In this document: one piece after another, positions 54,212 to 63,600 of the stretch
How positions within the stretch are numbered: the stretch's first letter is position 1
How the letters are laid out: each line of letters starts with the position of its first letter
From: Betaproteobacteria bacterium
GTDB taxonomy: Bacteria > Pseudomonadota > Gammaproteobacteria > Burkholderiales > Thiobacteraceae
Direction of reading: 5' to 3'
NCBI GenBank assembly: GCA_024641855.1
Contig: JAHECG010000003.1
Coordinates: forward strand, 18,516 to 82,515
DNA length: 64,000 bases
Translations under genes and position numbers: made by a program
The notes under the pieces: model-generated
Databases searched by the model: none
What the model was told of the DNA's origin: nothing
What the model saw: the letters and a program-made list of their open reading frames with translations, nothing else

Positions 54212-56485
54212 TTACTTTGTCGTTTTCGTGCACACACCATCCCAGTCGGAATCGGGTGGATCGACGATATAAGCTTCGATGCGCTGCCGGTACAGTGCGT
54301 ACAATTTTGATTCGGGGGACTTGGCTTCCAACTGCGCCAGCACCGCTAATCCTTGCGCCCATTCCCGCGCGAGATAATGCGACAACACTTCATGGAATTG
54401 GGCAACATCGTCTTTTATTTGTTGATCTACGCGATTCAGCCGACCCATCGGTTCGTAGATGGAGACGGGCTCGTCTTTGCCCTTGACGCGGACACGATCC
54501 AGTTGTCGGAACAGCATGTTGGTCGCTTTTTGCATGGTGGTTTCGCCGACCATGATATCCACGCCATATTCTTTGGTGAGGCTTTCCAAGCGTGAGCCGA
54601 GATTTACCGCATCGCCCAAGACCGTATACGCGCGACGAAACTCGGATCCCATGTTGCCGACGCTCATGGGGCCGGTATTCAGGCCTACGCCGATGCGCAA
54701 TTCCGGCCAACCTTTGGCACGAAATTCCGGCCCTAATTTTTTTAACAAGCTCATCATTTCCATCGCAGCCGCCAATGCGTTGTCTACGTGGTTCTTGTCA
54801 TGCAAGGGCGCACCCCAAAAAGCCATGATGGCGTCGCCCATGTATTTGTCGATGGTGCCGCGATGTTTGTGAATGGCGCGCGTCATCGGCGTCAGGTATT
54901 CGTTCATCAGTTGTGATAGCGCTTGCGGATCGAGTCCCTCGGAGATCGTGGTGAAGCTGCGCACATCGGAAAACAGCACCGTCAATTCGCGGCTTTCGCC
55001 TTCCATTTTGATGCTTTCCGGATCCTCGCTCATTTCATCTACTAATTCTGGCGGAATGTACTGGCCAAAAAGCCCCGTGATTTGTTTCTTTGCACGACGT
55101 TCAATGAAGAAACCGTAAGTCATGTTGATGCCGAAAATAAATACCACCAGCAGCATCGGTGAAGCCAATGGCCATACGATGCGTTGCGACCAAACGTATA
55201 AATTCAGTCCCAACACCAGTGCTAAAGCTGAAACCACAACCACCAAGCTTAATAACGGATTAAGGCGTGGCAGCAGAAAACTCAGCACCAGCCCAACCAG
55301 TAACAACATCAATGCTTCAATCGCCACTGCATACGGTGGCGATTGCTTGAAGGTGCCATCCAGCATGCCCGCTATTAAATTGGCATGCATCTCAACCCCC
55401 GGATACACCGTTGCCACTGGCGTTGAGCGCAAATCGTAGAGGCCTGCTGCAGTGGTCCCTACCAGCACGATGGCGCCGCGCAGCGAATCGACGGGCAAGC
55501 GCCCATGCAATACATCTGTAGCGGATACGTATTTATAGCTGAGTTGCGGGCCGCGAAACGGCGTTAAGGCGGCCACATTTTCGCCCACGGGAATTTCGAT
55601 CTTTCCGATGCGCAAGTTTTCGATCGCGTCATAGCCGGCTGCGTTGTCGGCAGAGGGTAGAACGGGGATGAGCGGAGGAGAACCTTTTAGTAGGCGCACC
55701 ATGGCAAGCGAAAGGGATTCGTAATAATCTTCACCATAGCGGATTAACATCGGTGTGCGTCGATAGACGCCATCGGTATCCGGCACTGAGTTGAAGTGTC
55801 CGCCGGCCGCGGCGCGCGACTGCAGCTTGGGCAAGTTGCCGGTAAACTTGGTACTTACCATGACGCCGAAATTACGTCCCGCCAATGCTATGCCAGGCAA
55901 TGCGGGGGTGGGCAAAACGCCAGCACCGCGTACCTCATCATTAACCCGTGTGCCAGTGAAACTGAAATTGGTGCTTAAGACGACTGGGTGTTTGGCGATA
56001 GACGCCGCGAATAATGCATCGTGATCCAAACTCGGTGCCAATTTATCGACTTCCGATTTGAAAGCCGGGATGTCGCGTAGCTTCCCTTTTTCCAAGGCCC
56101 TAAGACTTTCTAGCCCTGAACTGACATCAGGCTCGGCGAATAAGATATCGAAACCCAGTACCGCAATTTGGTGACGATCAAAGAGAACGTCGACCAAATG
56201 CGCCATCTGGTCGCGCCCCCAAGGCCAGCGACCGACTTCGGCGAGACTTTTCTCATCTAAATCGACAACCACGATGCGCTGATCCTGCCCGCCCGGCATC
56301 GTTAAACGTACACGGGCGTCGTAGCTGATCAGCTCCAAACGTTCGATCAGGCCGATGTCAATTTTGTGCATGGCGTTGGCCAATAACAATCCGGTCGCCA
56401 TTAAGCCAAGTAGGATACGAACAAAGAATTTAGGGAGTCGAAAGCGCACGTTGATGACCGTAGTTATATTTTTAATGAGGCGCAT
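54212..56485 (-). CDS. CHASE2-domain class III adenylate cyclase
   Basis: Extracytoplasmic CHASE2 (VVVDLDEKSLAEVGRWPWGRDQMAHLVD), 3 TM, cyclase core VLFSDVRSFTTIS, IDKYMGDAIMAFWGAP, YTVLGDAVNLGSRLE; start corrected to MRLIKN. Confidence 0.9.
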   Translation of the reverse strand: MRLIKNITTVINVRFRLPKFFVRILLGLMATGLLLANAMHKIDIGLIERLELISYDARVRLTMPGGQDQRIVVVDLDEKSLAEVGRWPWGRDQMAHLVDVLFDRHQIAVLGFDILFAEPDVSSGLESLRALEKGKLRDIPAFKSEVDKLAPSLDHDALFAASIAKHPVVLSTNFSFTGTRVNDEVRGAGVLPTPALPGIALAGRNFGVMVSTKFTGNLPKLQSRAAAGGHFNSVPDTDGVYRRTPMLIRYGEDYYESLSLAMVRLLKGSPPLIPVLPSADNAAGYDAIENLRIGKIEIPVGENVAALTPFRGPQLSYKYVSATDVLHGRLPVDSLRGAIVLVGTTAAGLYDLRSTPVATVYPGVEMHANLIAGMLDGTFKQSPPYAVAIEALMLLLVGLVLSFLLPRLNPLLSLVVVVSALALVLGLNLYVWSQRIVWPLASPMLLVVFIFGINMTYGFFIERRAKKQITGLFGQYIPPELVDEMSEDPESIKMEGESRELTVLFSDVRSFTTISEGLDPQALSQLMNEYLTPMTRAIHKHRGTIDKYMGDAIMAFWGAPLHDKNHVDNALAAAMEMMSLLKKLGPEFRAKGWPELRIGVGLNTGPMSVGNMGSEFRRAYTVLGDAVNLGSRLESLTKEYGVDIMVGETTMQKATNMLFRQLDRVRVKGKDEPVSIYEPMGRLNRVDQQIKDDVAQFHEVLSHYLAREWAQGLAVLAQLEAKSPESKLYALYRQRIEAYIVDPPDSDWDGVCTKTTK

Positions 56486-56666
56486 ACTTAGTGCGCCCGT
56501 ATTGAAGCAATTGCACCATAAGCGAACATAATGCACAACCGCTTTAACCTGGAGATAACTACATAAATTTGACGCGTAGGATCCAACGAGAACTTCGCTC
56601 GGCGGCAATTAGGCTGAATTGAGTGCGTCGCGTGCGTGGTATATTCTTGCTATTAATAAAGCAGCG

Positions 56667-56683
56667 TGTCGGTATTTTTTACA
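56667..56683 (+). promoter_or_regulatory. Candidate upstream activator site, copy 3
   Basis: TGTCGGTATTTTTTACA, upstream of tpsB. Confidence 0.6.
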
Positions 56684-56734
56684 CTTGCGTATCAGCGATT
56701 ATATTTTCACCATACAATACAAGTAGTTGTGTTT

Positions 56735-56750
56735 CGGAATGGAACTTGCT
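56735..56750 (+). promoter_or_regulatory. Candidate sigma-54 promoter of tpsB
   Basis: CGGAATGGAACTTGCT; GG-N10-GC, TTGCT -12 element; 51 bp after the activator motif. Confidence 0.5.
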
Positions 56751-56780
56751 TCCAAGCGTTGGATGCTTAAGGACAACAAA

Positions 56781-58406
56781 ATGAAAATGGATCGTCAGAA
56801 AACTAATGCCATGGGGATGATCGGCGTATCTACTAAAACCGTGAATCAATGGATCGTATGCGTGGTTCTGCTGGCTTGTAGCGGATTGGCGCCAGCGCAA
56901 AACGACGCTTCGCCGCGATTTGAAGTTAAGCGCTTTGATGTCAGTGGTAATACCCTGCTCGAACCCGATCAAATTGATGCAACATTGCGCCCCTATACGG
57001 GCCATGGCAAATCTTTTGCCGATATCGAAGCGGCACGTCAAGCCTTGCTGATCGCTTATCAAAGCGTCGGCTTTGGCGCAGTTCAAATCGTCGTGCCCGA
57101 ACAGCAAGTCAGCGCAGGTGTCGTGAAGCTCGTTATCCTGCAAGCCAAAGTCAAGGCAGTCAAAGTAAGTGGCAATAAGTTTTTTAGCAGTGACAATATT
57201 CGCCGCAGCCTACCGCGTTTGCGCGATGGTGAAACACCGAATACTCGGGATGTGGCGCAGGATTTGCGCGTGGCTAACGAAAGTCCGGCAAAGCAAGTGA
57301 CGGTTTTTTTTAAAACCGGGGAACGGGCGGGTGAGGTAGAGGCTACCGCCCAAGTAAGTGATAACAACCCGGCCAAGCTATTTGTTTCGTTAGACAATAC
57401 CGGGAATGGTGATACGGGTTATCAGCGGCTAGGTGTCGGTTTTCAGTACGCTAATTTGTGGGATAAAGACCATGTGATTACGCTGCAGTACACCACTTCG
57501 CCCGATCATCTGAGCGACGTGAGCATCTACGGCGCGGGTTACCATTTTCCACTGTATGGATACAAGAGCTCACTCGATATCTATGGTGGTTATTCGGATG
57601 TGAACTCGGGTACCGTGCAAGGCTTGTTTAATGTTAGCGGCAAAGGCACCGTGGCGGGGACGCGCTTAAATTACTACTTCGATAAAATTGGTGATTTCGA
57701 GCAGAAGGCCGGTCTCGGTCTGGATTATCGTGCCTATGTGAGCAATATCGATGCTGCCGGTGTCCAGTTCGGTTCGGACGTGACGGCACATCCCGTCAGT
57801 CTTAGCTATAGCGGCCAATTACGCTTGGAAAATTCCGGTCTAGTCGGCTTCTTTGCTAGCGTCAGTAAAAACATTTCAGGTGGCAACGATGGCGACCAAG
57901 CTGCGTTTACCCGATCGCGCCAGCCCGCTAAGGCAAGCTATTCTATTTATCGTTTTGGCGCCAACGTCAACTATCCATTCGTGAATGGCTGGGAGGTGCA
58001 AGCGCTGGTCGATGGCCAATACACAGCGGATGCGCTTATCGCTGGCGAGCAATATGGTTTGGGTGGATTGAACTCGGTACGCGGTTTCAAAGAGCGCGAG
58101 ATCAGCAATGATTATGGCTATCGTGCGACCGCCGAATTGTATACCCCCAGTTTCGCTAACGCGCTCAAGCTCGACAATAGCCGTCTGCGCGCTTTGGTGT
58201 TTTATGATGTGGGCTACGTCAAACGCAATAAACCTTCACCGAGCGAAATTAACGCCATCGGTATTGCCAGCATTGGTGCCGGCTTACGCTACAGCTGGGG
58301 TAAGAATTTTAATGCCCGCTTTGATTATGCTTATGTTGTGGATGGCGCGCCTACGCGTGCTGAGGGTCAGCAGCGCGCACACATAAGTCTGGTCTACGTT
58401 TTTTAG
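56781..58406 (+). CDS. ShlB/FhaC/HecB family two-partner secretion transporter (TpsB)
   Basis: POTRA region FEVKRFDVSGNTLLEPDQIDATLRPYTG, VRGFKEREISNDYGYRATAELYTP, C-terminal HISLVYVF; start ATG 56781 with AAGGA SD 7 nt upstream. Confidence 0.92.
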   Translation: MKMDRQKTNAMGMIGVSTKTVNQWIVCVVLLACSGLAPAQNDASPRFEVKRFDVSGNTLLEPDQIDATLRPYTGHGKSFADIEAARQALLIAYQSVGFGAVQIVVPEQQVSAGVVKLVILQAKVKAVKVSGNKFFSSDNIRRSLPRLRDGETPNTRDVAQDLRVANESPAKQVTVFFKTGERAGEVEATAQVSDNNPAKLFVSLDNTGNGDTGYQRLGVGFQYANLWDKDHVITLQYTTSPDHLSDVSIYGAGYHFPLYGYKSSLDIYGGYSDVNSGTVQGLFNVSGKGTVAGTRLNYYFDKIGDFEQKAGLGLDYRAYVSNIDAAGVQFGSDVTAHPVSLSYSGQLRLENSGLVGFFASVSKNISGGNDGDQAAFTRSRQPAKASYSIYRFGANVNYPFVNGWEVQALVDGQYTADALIAGEQYGLGGLNSVRGFKEREISNDYGYRATAELYTPSFANALKLDNSRLRALVFYDVGYVKRNKPSPSEINAIGIASIGAGLRYSWGKNFNARFDYAYVVDGAPTRAEGQQRAHISLVYVF

Positions 58407-58469
58407 CGCCCCATTGCGAAGGGGCGAGAGGCAAGCCTCGCACGTATCTTCAGGAGTTGAAGGCCAGTC

Positions 58470-59135
58470 ATGCACCCAGATCTGCTACCCACGTTAGCCG
58501 CAGTACCATTATTTTCCAATATTCCCGAGCAGGAGCTGGTTAAGCTGGCCGCGTTGGCGCGCCAGGAAGACTACCTCAAGAATGCTGAAATCATGGCTGA
58601 AGGAGATCGCAGCAGCGGCCTCTACATTCTTCTGAGTGGCAAGGTTAAAGTCGTATTGCGTAGCGAAGAAGGTAAGGAAATCATTTTGGCCATTTTGAAT
58701 CCGACCGAGTTTTTTGGGGAAATGGCTTTGCTAGATGAAGCACCCCGTTCGGCCGATATCGTTGCGATGGCCGCTACTTCGGTACTCGTTATCGCCAAAC
58801 AAGAATTCAAGTCTTGGTTACAGCGTCAGCCGGACATGGCCTTGGTCATCATTAAAACGCTCGCACAACGGCTACGCGAAGCGGATCAAAAAATTGGCGA
58901 TTTGGCGTTAATGGATGTCTATGGCCGTGTTGCCCGCGCGCTTAAAGGCTTGGCTAAGCCGGACGAGCAAGGCCGCATGGTGGTGCGTGAAAATCTTTCG
59001 CAACAGAGCTTGGCGGATATTGTTGGTGCCTCGCGCGAGATGGTTAGCCGTACCTTGAAAGACCTTTCGCAGGTCGGCCATATCTGGTTCGATGGCAAAG
59101 ACATTATCATCAATGATCGCGCTGAACGGATTTAA
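58470..59135 (+). CDS. Crp/Fnr family transcriptional regulator
   Basis: cNMP cassette FFGEMALLDEAPRSAD; HTH LADIVGASREMVSRTLKDL. Confidence 0.95.
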   Translation: MHPDLLPTLAAVPLFSNIPEQELVKLAALARQEDYLKNAEIMAEGDRSSGLYILLSGKVKVVLRSEEGKEIILAILNPTEFFGEMALLDEAPRSADIVAMAATSVLVIAKQEFKSWLQRQPDMALVIIKTLAQRLREADQKIGDLALMDVYGRVARALKGLAKPDEQGRMVVRENLSQQSLADIVGASREMVSRTLKDLSQVGHIWFDGKDIIINDRAERI

Positions 59136-59164
59136 TAGATGCGTTTTTGGCAATTAAGGCGCGG

Positions 59165-59182
59165 CTGTGAACTAGTTCACAG
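59165..59182. promoter_or_regulatory. CRP-type operator
   Basis: CTGTGAACTAGTTCACAG, perfect palindrome fitting TGTGA-N6-TCACA. Confidence 0.75.
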
Positions 59183-59277
59183 ATTATAAATCCAGTCATT
59201 GTCATAGTAGTTCCTCATAGTCGTTTAAGTGCTTGGTCGGTACTAACGCGCAAACGGCAAATTGATGAGGAACGCAA

Positions 59278-60345
59278 ATGCAAAATTTTTCGAACGATGC
59301 TTATGCCTTATTGCGCACAGGCCAATTCCAACCATATGCACAGCTTAATGGCGCTATTCAAGCGCAGCTCAGCGATGGTGTGCGTTTTGTACCGCTACGC
59401 CAAGGCGAACGCCTAACGACGTTAGCCGGCACACAGATTAGTGTGTTAAACGGCAAAGCTCGACTTTCTTCAACCGGCCGCACCTTAACCGACAGCGCAA
59501 CTCGCGCCCAACCTTACCTGGTTTGTGCGCGCGGCGATATTCTGCAGGCGCTGGAGGATGTCGTGCTGGTCCTCGCGGATCGTGATTTCCTTGACCTCAT
59601 CACTGCTTGGCATACGCTATTGAGCCATGCGCAAGCGACCGGTGGAATTGTCGCGGAACGTTTGGCGCAAATGCCGCGCGCAGTCCCGTTTCGGCGTTTG
59701 CCGTTGGAGTGCGTTGAAGTCGCTGTGATGCGTATGAGCAAGCGCCAGGTGGTGGCTGGCGACGAGATTGTGCGTCAAGGAATGCCGGGCGATACTTTTT
59801 TCACGCTCACGGCGGGGCGCGCTGAAGTGTGGCGGCACCCCTTTAATAACAATGCCGCAGCTAAAGTGGCAGATCTTCAGCCGGGCGACACGTTCGGGGA
59901 AGAAGCTTTAGTCGGCGGCAGCGCGTACAGCGCTACCGTGCGCATGGTGTGTGCTGGCGAACTGCTGGCGTTGCCGCGCGCAGAATATTTAGAGTTGCTC
60001 GCTAAACCACCAATTCAAGAAGTGGCGCCGTCTGCGGCCAAAAATTTGCTCGATGCCGGATGGTCTGCGCTGGATGTGCGCTATGCCGAGGAGTACGAAG
60101 AAGGCCATGTTGCCGCAGCCCAGTCGCTGCCGTTGCAAGTCGTGCGCAGCCAAGCCGAAAATGGCTTATCCCGCGCCGCGCGATATGTGGTCATGTGTGG
60201 CAGCGGCAAACGCAGCGCCGTGGCGGCGCTGATGTTGGCTAAGCGTGGCTATCAGGTGGTTAGTTTGAAAAGTGGCCTACGCGATTCAAATTTTGATCTG
60301 GGTACAACGGGTCAAATATCACAACAGGGGAAAGCCGTCGCTTAA
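59278..60345 (+). CDS. cNMP-binding-domain / rhodanese fusion protein
   Basis: CNBD-like VVAGDEIVRQGMPGDTFFTLTAGRAEVWR...DTFGEEALVGGSAYSATVRM; rhodanese ALDVRYAEEYEEGHVAAAQSLPLQ, YVVMCGSGKRSAVAALMLAKRGY. Confidence 0.87.
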   Translation: MQNFSNDAYALLRTGQFQPYAQLNGAIQAQLSDGVRFVPLRQGERLTTLAGTQISVLNGKARLSSTGRTLTDSATRAQPYLVCARGDILQALEDVVLVLADRDFLDLITAWHTLLSHAQATGGIVAERLAQMPRAVPFRRLPLECVEVAVMRMSKRQVVAGDEIVRQGMPGDTFFTLTAGRAEVWRHPFNNNAAAKVADLQPGDTFGEEALVGGSAYSATVRMVCAGELLALPRAEYLELLAKPPIQEVAPSAAKNLLDAGWSALDVRYAEEYEEGHVAAAQSLPLQVVRSQAENGLSRAARYVVMCGSGKRSAVAALMLAKRGYQVVSLKSGLRDSNFDLGTTGQISQQGKAVA

Positions 60346-60357
60346 CCGGTGCGTAAA

Positions 60358-60374
60358 TGTCGGTAAATTTTACA
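60358..60374 (+). promoter_or_regulatory. Candidate upstream activator site, copy 4
   Basis: TGTCGGTAAATTTTACA, upstream of tpsA. Confidence 0.6.
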
Positions 60375-60427
60375 ACCCAAGTTAATGCTTGATGCATAAT
60401 CCCCATTAAAATAACATACTAAGATTG

Positions 60428-60443
60428 CGGTACGTTTATTGCT
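60428..60443 (+). promoter_or_regulatory. Candidate sigma-54 promoter of tpsA
   Basis: CGGTACGTTTATTGCT; GG-N10-GC; 53 bp after the activator motif. Confidence 0.6.
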
Positions 60444-60602
60444 TTCAATAAAAGAAATTATTTATTGTGCTTAATAACTTAGCTGTTTCAAGCTACAGTA
60501 CAAAGCTACACGCATGGTCGCGCCTAAATTTTCAACGGCGCTGAAGGGCTGCCATCAAACATTGCAAAACTGGCGGCAATACCATACCGAAAAGGAAAAA
60601 GC

Positions 60603-63600
60603 ATGAATCAGGGGCTCTTCAAACTCATATTTAACCGCTGCACCGGCATGCTCACTCCGACCTGGGAAGGCGCTTCGGCACAGGGCAAGCAATCTTCCAC
60701 AGCCGGTGCTTGTGCACTGACCCTGGCCTTGTTGTTCTTTGCTCATCCTGTCCTTGCCAATCCAACGGGCGGCAGCGTGACCAACGGCAGCGCTAGCTTT
60801 GCCACGAGTGGCAATACTCTCACAATCACTAATAGTCCTAATGCCATCATTAATTGGCAGGGTTTCTCGATCAACAAAGACGAGATCACCCGCTTCATTC
60901 AACAGAATGGCGCCAGCGCCGTCTTGAACCGCGTCACTGGTCAAGACCCATCACAGATACTGGGCACCCTGCAATCCAATGGCCGCGTGTTCATCATCAA
61001 CCCCAACGGCATCGTATTTGGCAAAGGATCCGTGGTTGATGTGGCTGGCTTAGTCGCCTCCACGCTTAAGATGAGCGATGCCGATTTTCTGAGCGGCAAG
61101 TATAAGTTTGGCGACGGTACAGTAACCGGCGCCATCAAGAACGAAGGCACCATCAACAGCGCCGTGGGTGGCCAGGTCTACCTGATCGCGCCTGACATTG
61201 AAAACAACGGCATCATCACCAGCCCCAAGGGGGAGATCGTGTTGGCAGCCGGTCACAGCGTGTCGCTAGTCGACCCGAAGAATCCGGAGATCGTGGTTAG
61301 TCTCACCGCACCGGCCACCAAAGCAGTAAACGTTGGCCAGTTAATTAGCGAAGGCGGCAGCGTTGGTATTTATGCCGGGCTGATCCAGCAATCCGGCATG
61401 GTTAGCGCCAATAGCGCCAGCGTGGATGAGAGTGGACGGGTTTATTTAAAGGGTACGCAGTCCGTAAAGTTGGCAGCAAATAGCGTGACCAGTGCGACCA
61501 ATAGCGCTGGCAAGGGCGGCACGGTTGTCGTTACCGCACCTGAAGTCAAAGTAGAAACCAATGCCAGCGTCGATTCCTCCGGCCAAACCGGCGGTGGCAC
61601 GGTGCTGATTGGCGGCGATGCGCATGGTGCAAATCCCGAAATCGGCAACGCGCTAAACACGACAGTTGCAGCCGGCGCCATACTTAAGGCCGATGCCATC
61701 GGCAACGGTAATGGCGGCAAGGTGGTGGTGTGGGCGGATAAATCAACACACTTCGTCGGCCACGCTTCGGCGCGCGGCGGCGAGCAGGGCGGCAATGGCG
61801 GTTTTGTCGAGGTTTCGGGCAAAGGCTATTTGGACTTTAAAGGAACAGTCGATACGCGTGCACCTTTTGGGAAACGCGGCACCCTATTGCTTGATCCACT
61901 CAATATTACGATTGGCGCAACGGCCGATATCAATGGCGACGCAACCACCGGTGACGACATCTCTGCGGCGACTGATCTCGACGCTACGACTAAATTTCCA
62001 GGTGCGGATAGTTTTATTACCGCATCGGCTGTGAATGCTTTACTCGGTACGACCGATGTCGCGCTCGCGGCCAGCAACGACATCAACGTCAATAGCGGTT
62101 TGAGTTGGAGTGCTAACGAACTTAGCTTGAGCGCCGGTCGCGATATCAATATCAATGCCGTATTAACGGCGAGTGGCACAGCGTCGCTGACGATGGACGC
62201 AGGTTCGGTTGTGTTCGGCGGCGCGGTACACGTCGGTCTCAACTCGGATGGCTCGTTCAAGGGGCGGGTGGATTTTAGCAGCACGGGCCCTTTGACCATC
62301 AATGGCTCCGAATATGTGGTGCTGAACACCTTAGATGAAGTGCAGGCCATCAATAGCAATCTGACCAATTTTTATGCGCTGGGCAGCAGTATCGATGCTT
62401 CTGGCAAAGATTTTACGCCGATTGGATCCGACGTCGCGAGGTTCAGCGGCACATTTGATGGCTTGGGTCACACCATCAGCAATCTGAGTATTAATGATCC
62501 CATGAGAACCCGCGATGTTGGCTTGTTTGGCTATATTGATGGCGGTGGCGAATCTATCCCAGGGTATGTTCAAAACATTGGTTTGCTGAATGCCCGCATA
62601 GCCGGGAGCTATAACTTGGGCGTTTTGGCCGGTCAAAATTATGGATTCATCAGCAACAGCTTTGCGACGGGTACGGTCACCGTGATGACAGACCCCTTAG
62701 GCGGATTTATGGGCACTGCTGGTGGTTTGGTAGGTTATAACGCGGGGCAAGTTAATAATAGCTATGCCAACGTTGCGGTAACCGGCGTTGCATATTCACA
62801 AAACCTAGGTGGTTTAATTGGCGAAAACAGCGGCACGATCAGCAACAGTCACGCCGCTGGGTTGGTCAGCGGGGGAGACTCTGCGCATGAAATCGGCGGC
62901 TTAGTTGGATATAACGCTGGCACTGTTAGTTTTAGCAATGCTAGCGGAGCGGTAAAGTCTGGCAATTGCACGGACGTTGAAAGCTGTTACACGCGGAACG
63001 CGTTTGGAAATTTCGTAGGTCGTGTTGGCGGTTTGGTGGGGTTGAATGATGGATCGATAGATCAAAGCTCCGCTACGGGTAAAGTGACTGCTGGCAGCAT
63101 GGTGGCGGGCGTCGGCGGATTGGTTGGTGAAAATCAATTTGGTTCCATCAGCAACTCCAGTGCAACCGGCAATGTAGTGAGCGATGTCGGCTCCAGCTTT
63201 GTTGGTGGGTTGGTCGGATTTAACAGCGGCGACATTAGCAATAGCCACTACACCACCGGTGCGGTGACGGTTAAGTCTTCGGCTGATTTTTCTTCCTATA
63301 GCATCAGTGCCCTGGTTGGCGGCAACGATTATGGGGGGGCGATCAGCGATAGTTACACCACGGGTACGGTCACGGTAGATGGTACGGATGCTTATGCTGT
63401 CGGTGGTCTGGTTGGTTATAACAATGCTACGATCAGTACTACCCCGGGAACTGGCAACACTTATGCTACCGGTGCGGTCAACGGTGGCGCGAATGCAGTC
63501 GCTGTTGGCGGTTTGGTTGGAGACAATAGTGGAACCATTGATGAAAGCTACGCTACCGGCGCGGTGAGTGCCGGCATTGGCTCGCAGTGGATGGGTGGTT

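Noticed and set aside
56637-56651. TGGTATATTCTTGCT as sigma-54 promoter near tpsB
   Set aside because: GG to GC spacing is 9, not 10, and it lies upstream of the activator motif; the 56735 element fits better.
58407-58439. Hairpins CGCCCC/GGGGCG and GAGGC/GCCTC after tpsB as terminator
   Set aside because: No T tract on either strand; may be structure only, so not called.
61442-63248. Minus-strand ORFs (61442, 61826, 62331, 62901) inside tpsA
   Set aside because: Antisense to an open, motif-rich TpsA frame; composition follows the repeat.
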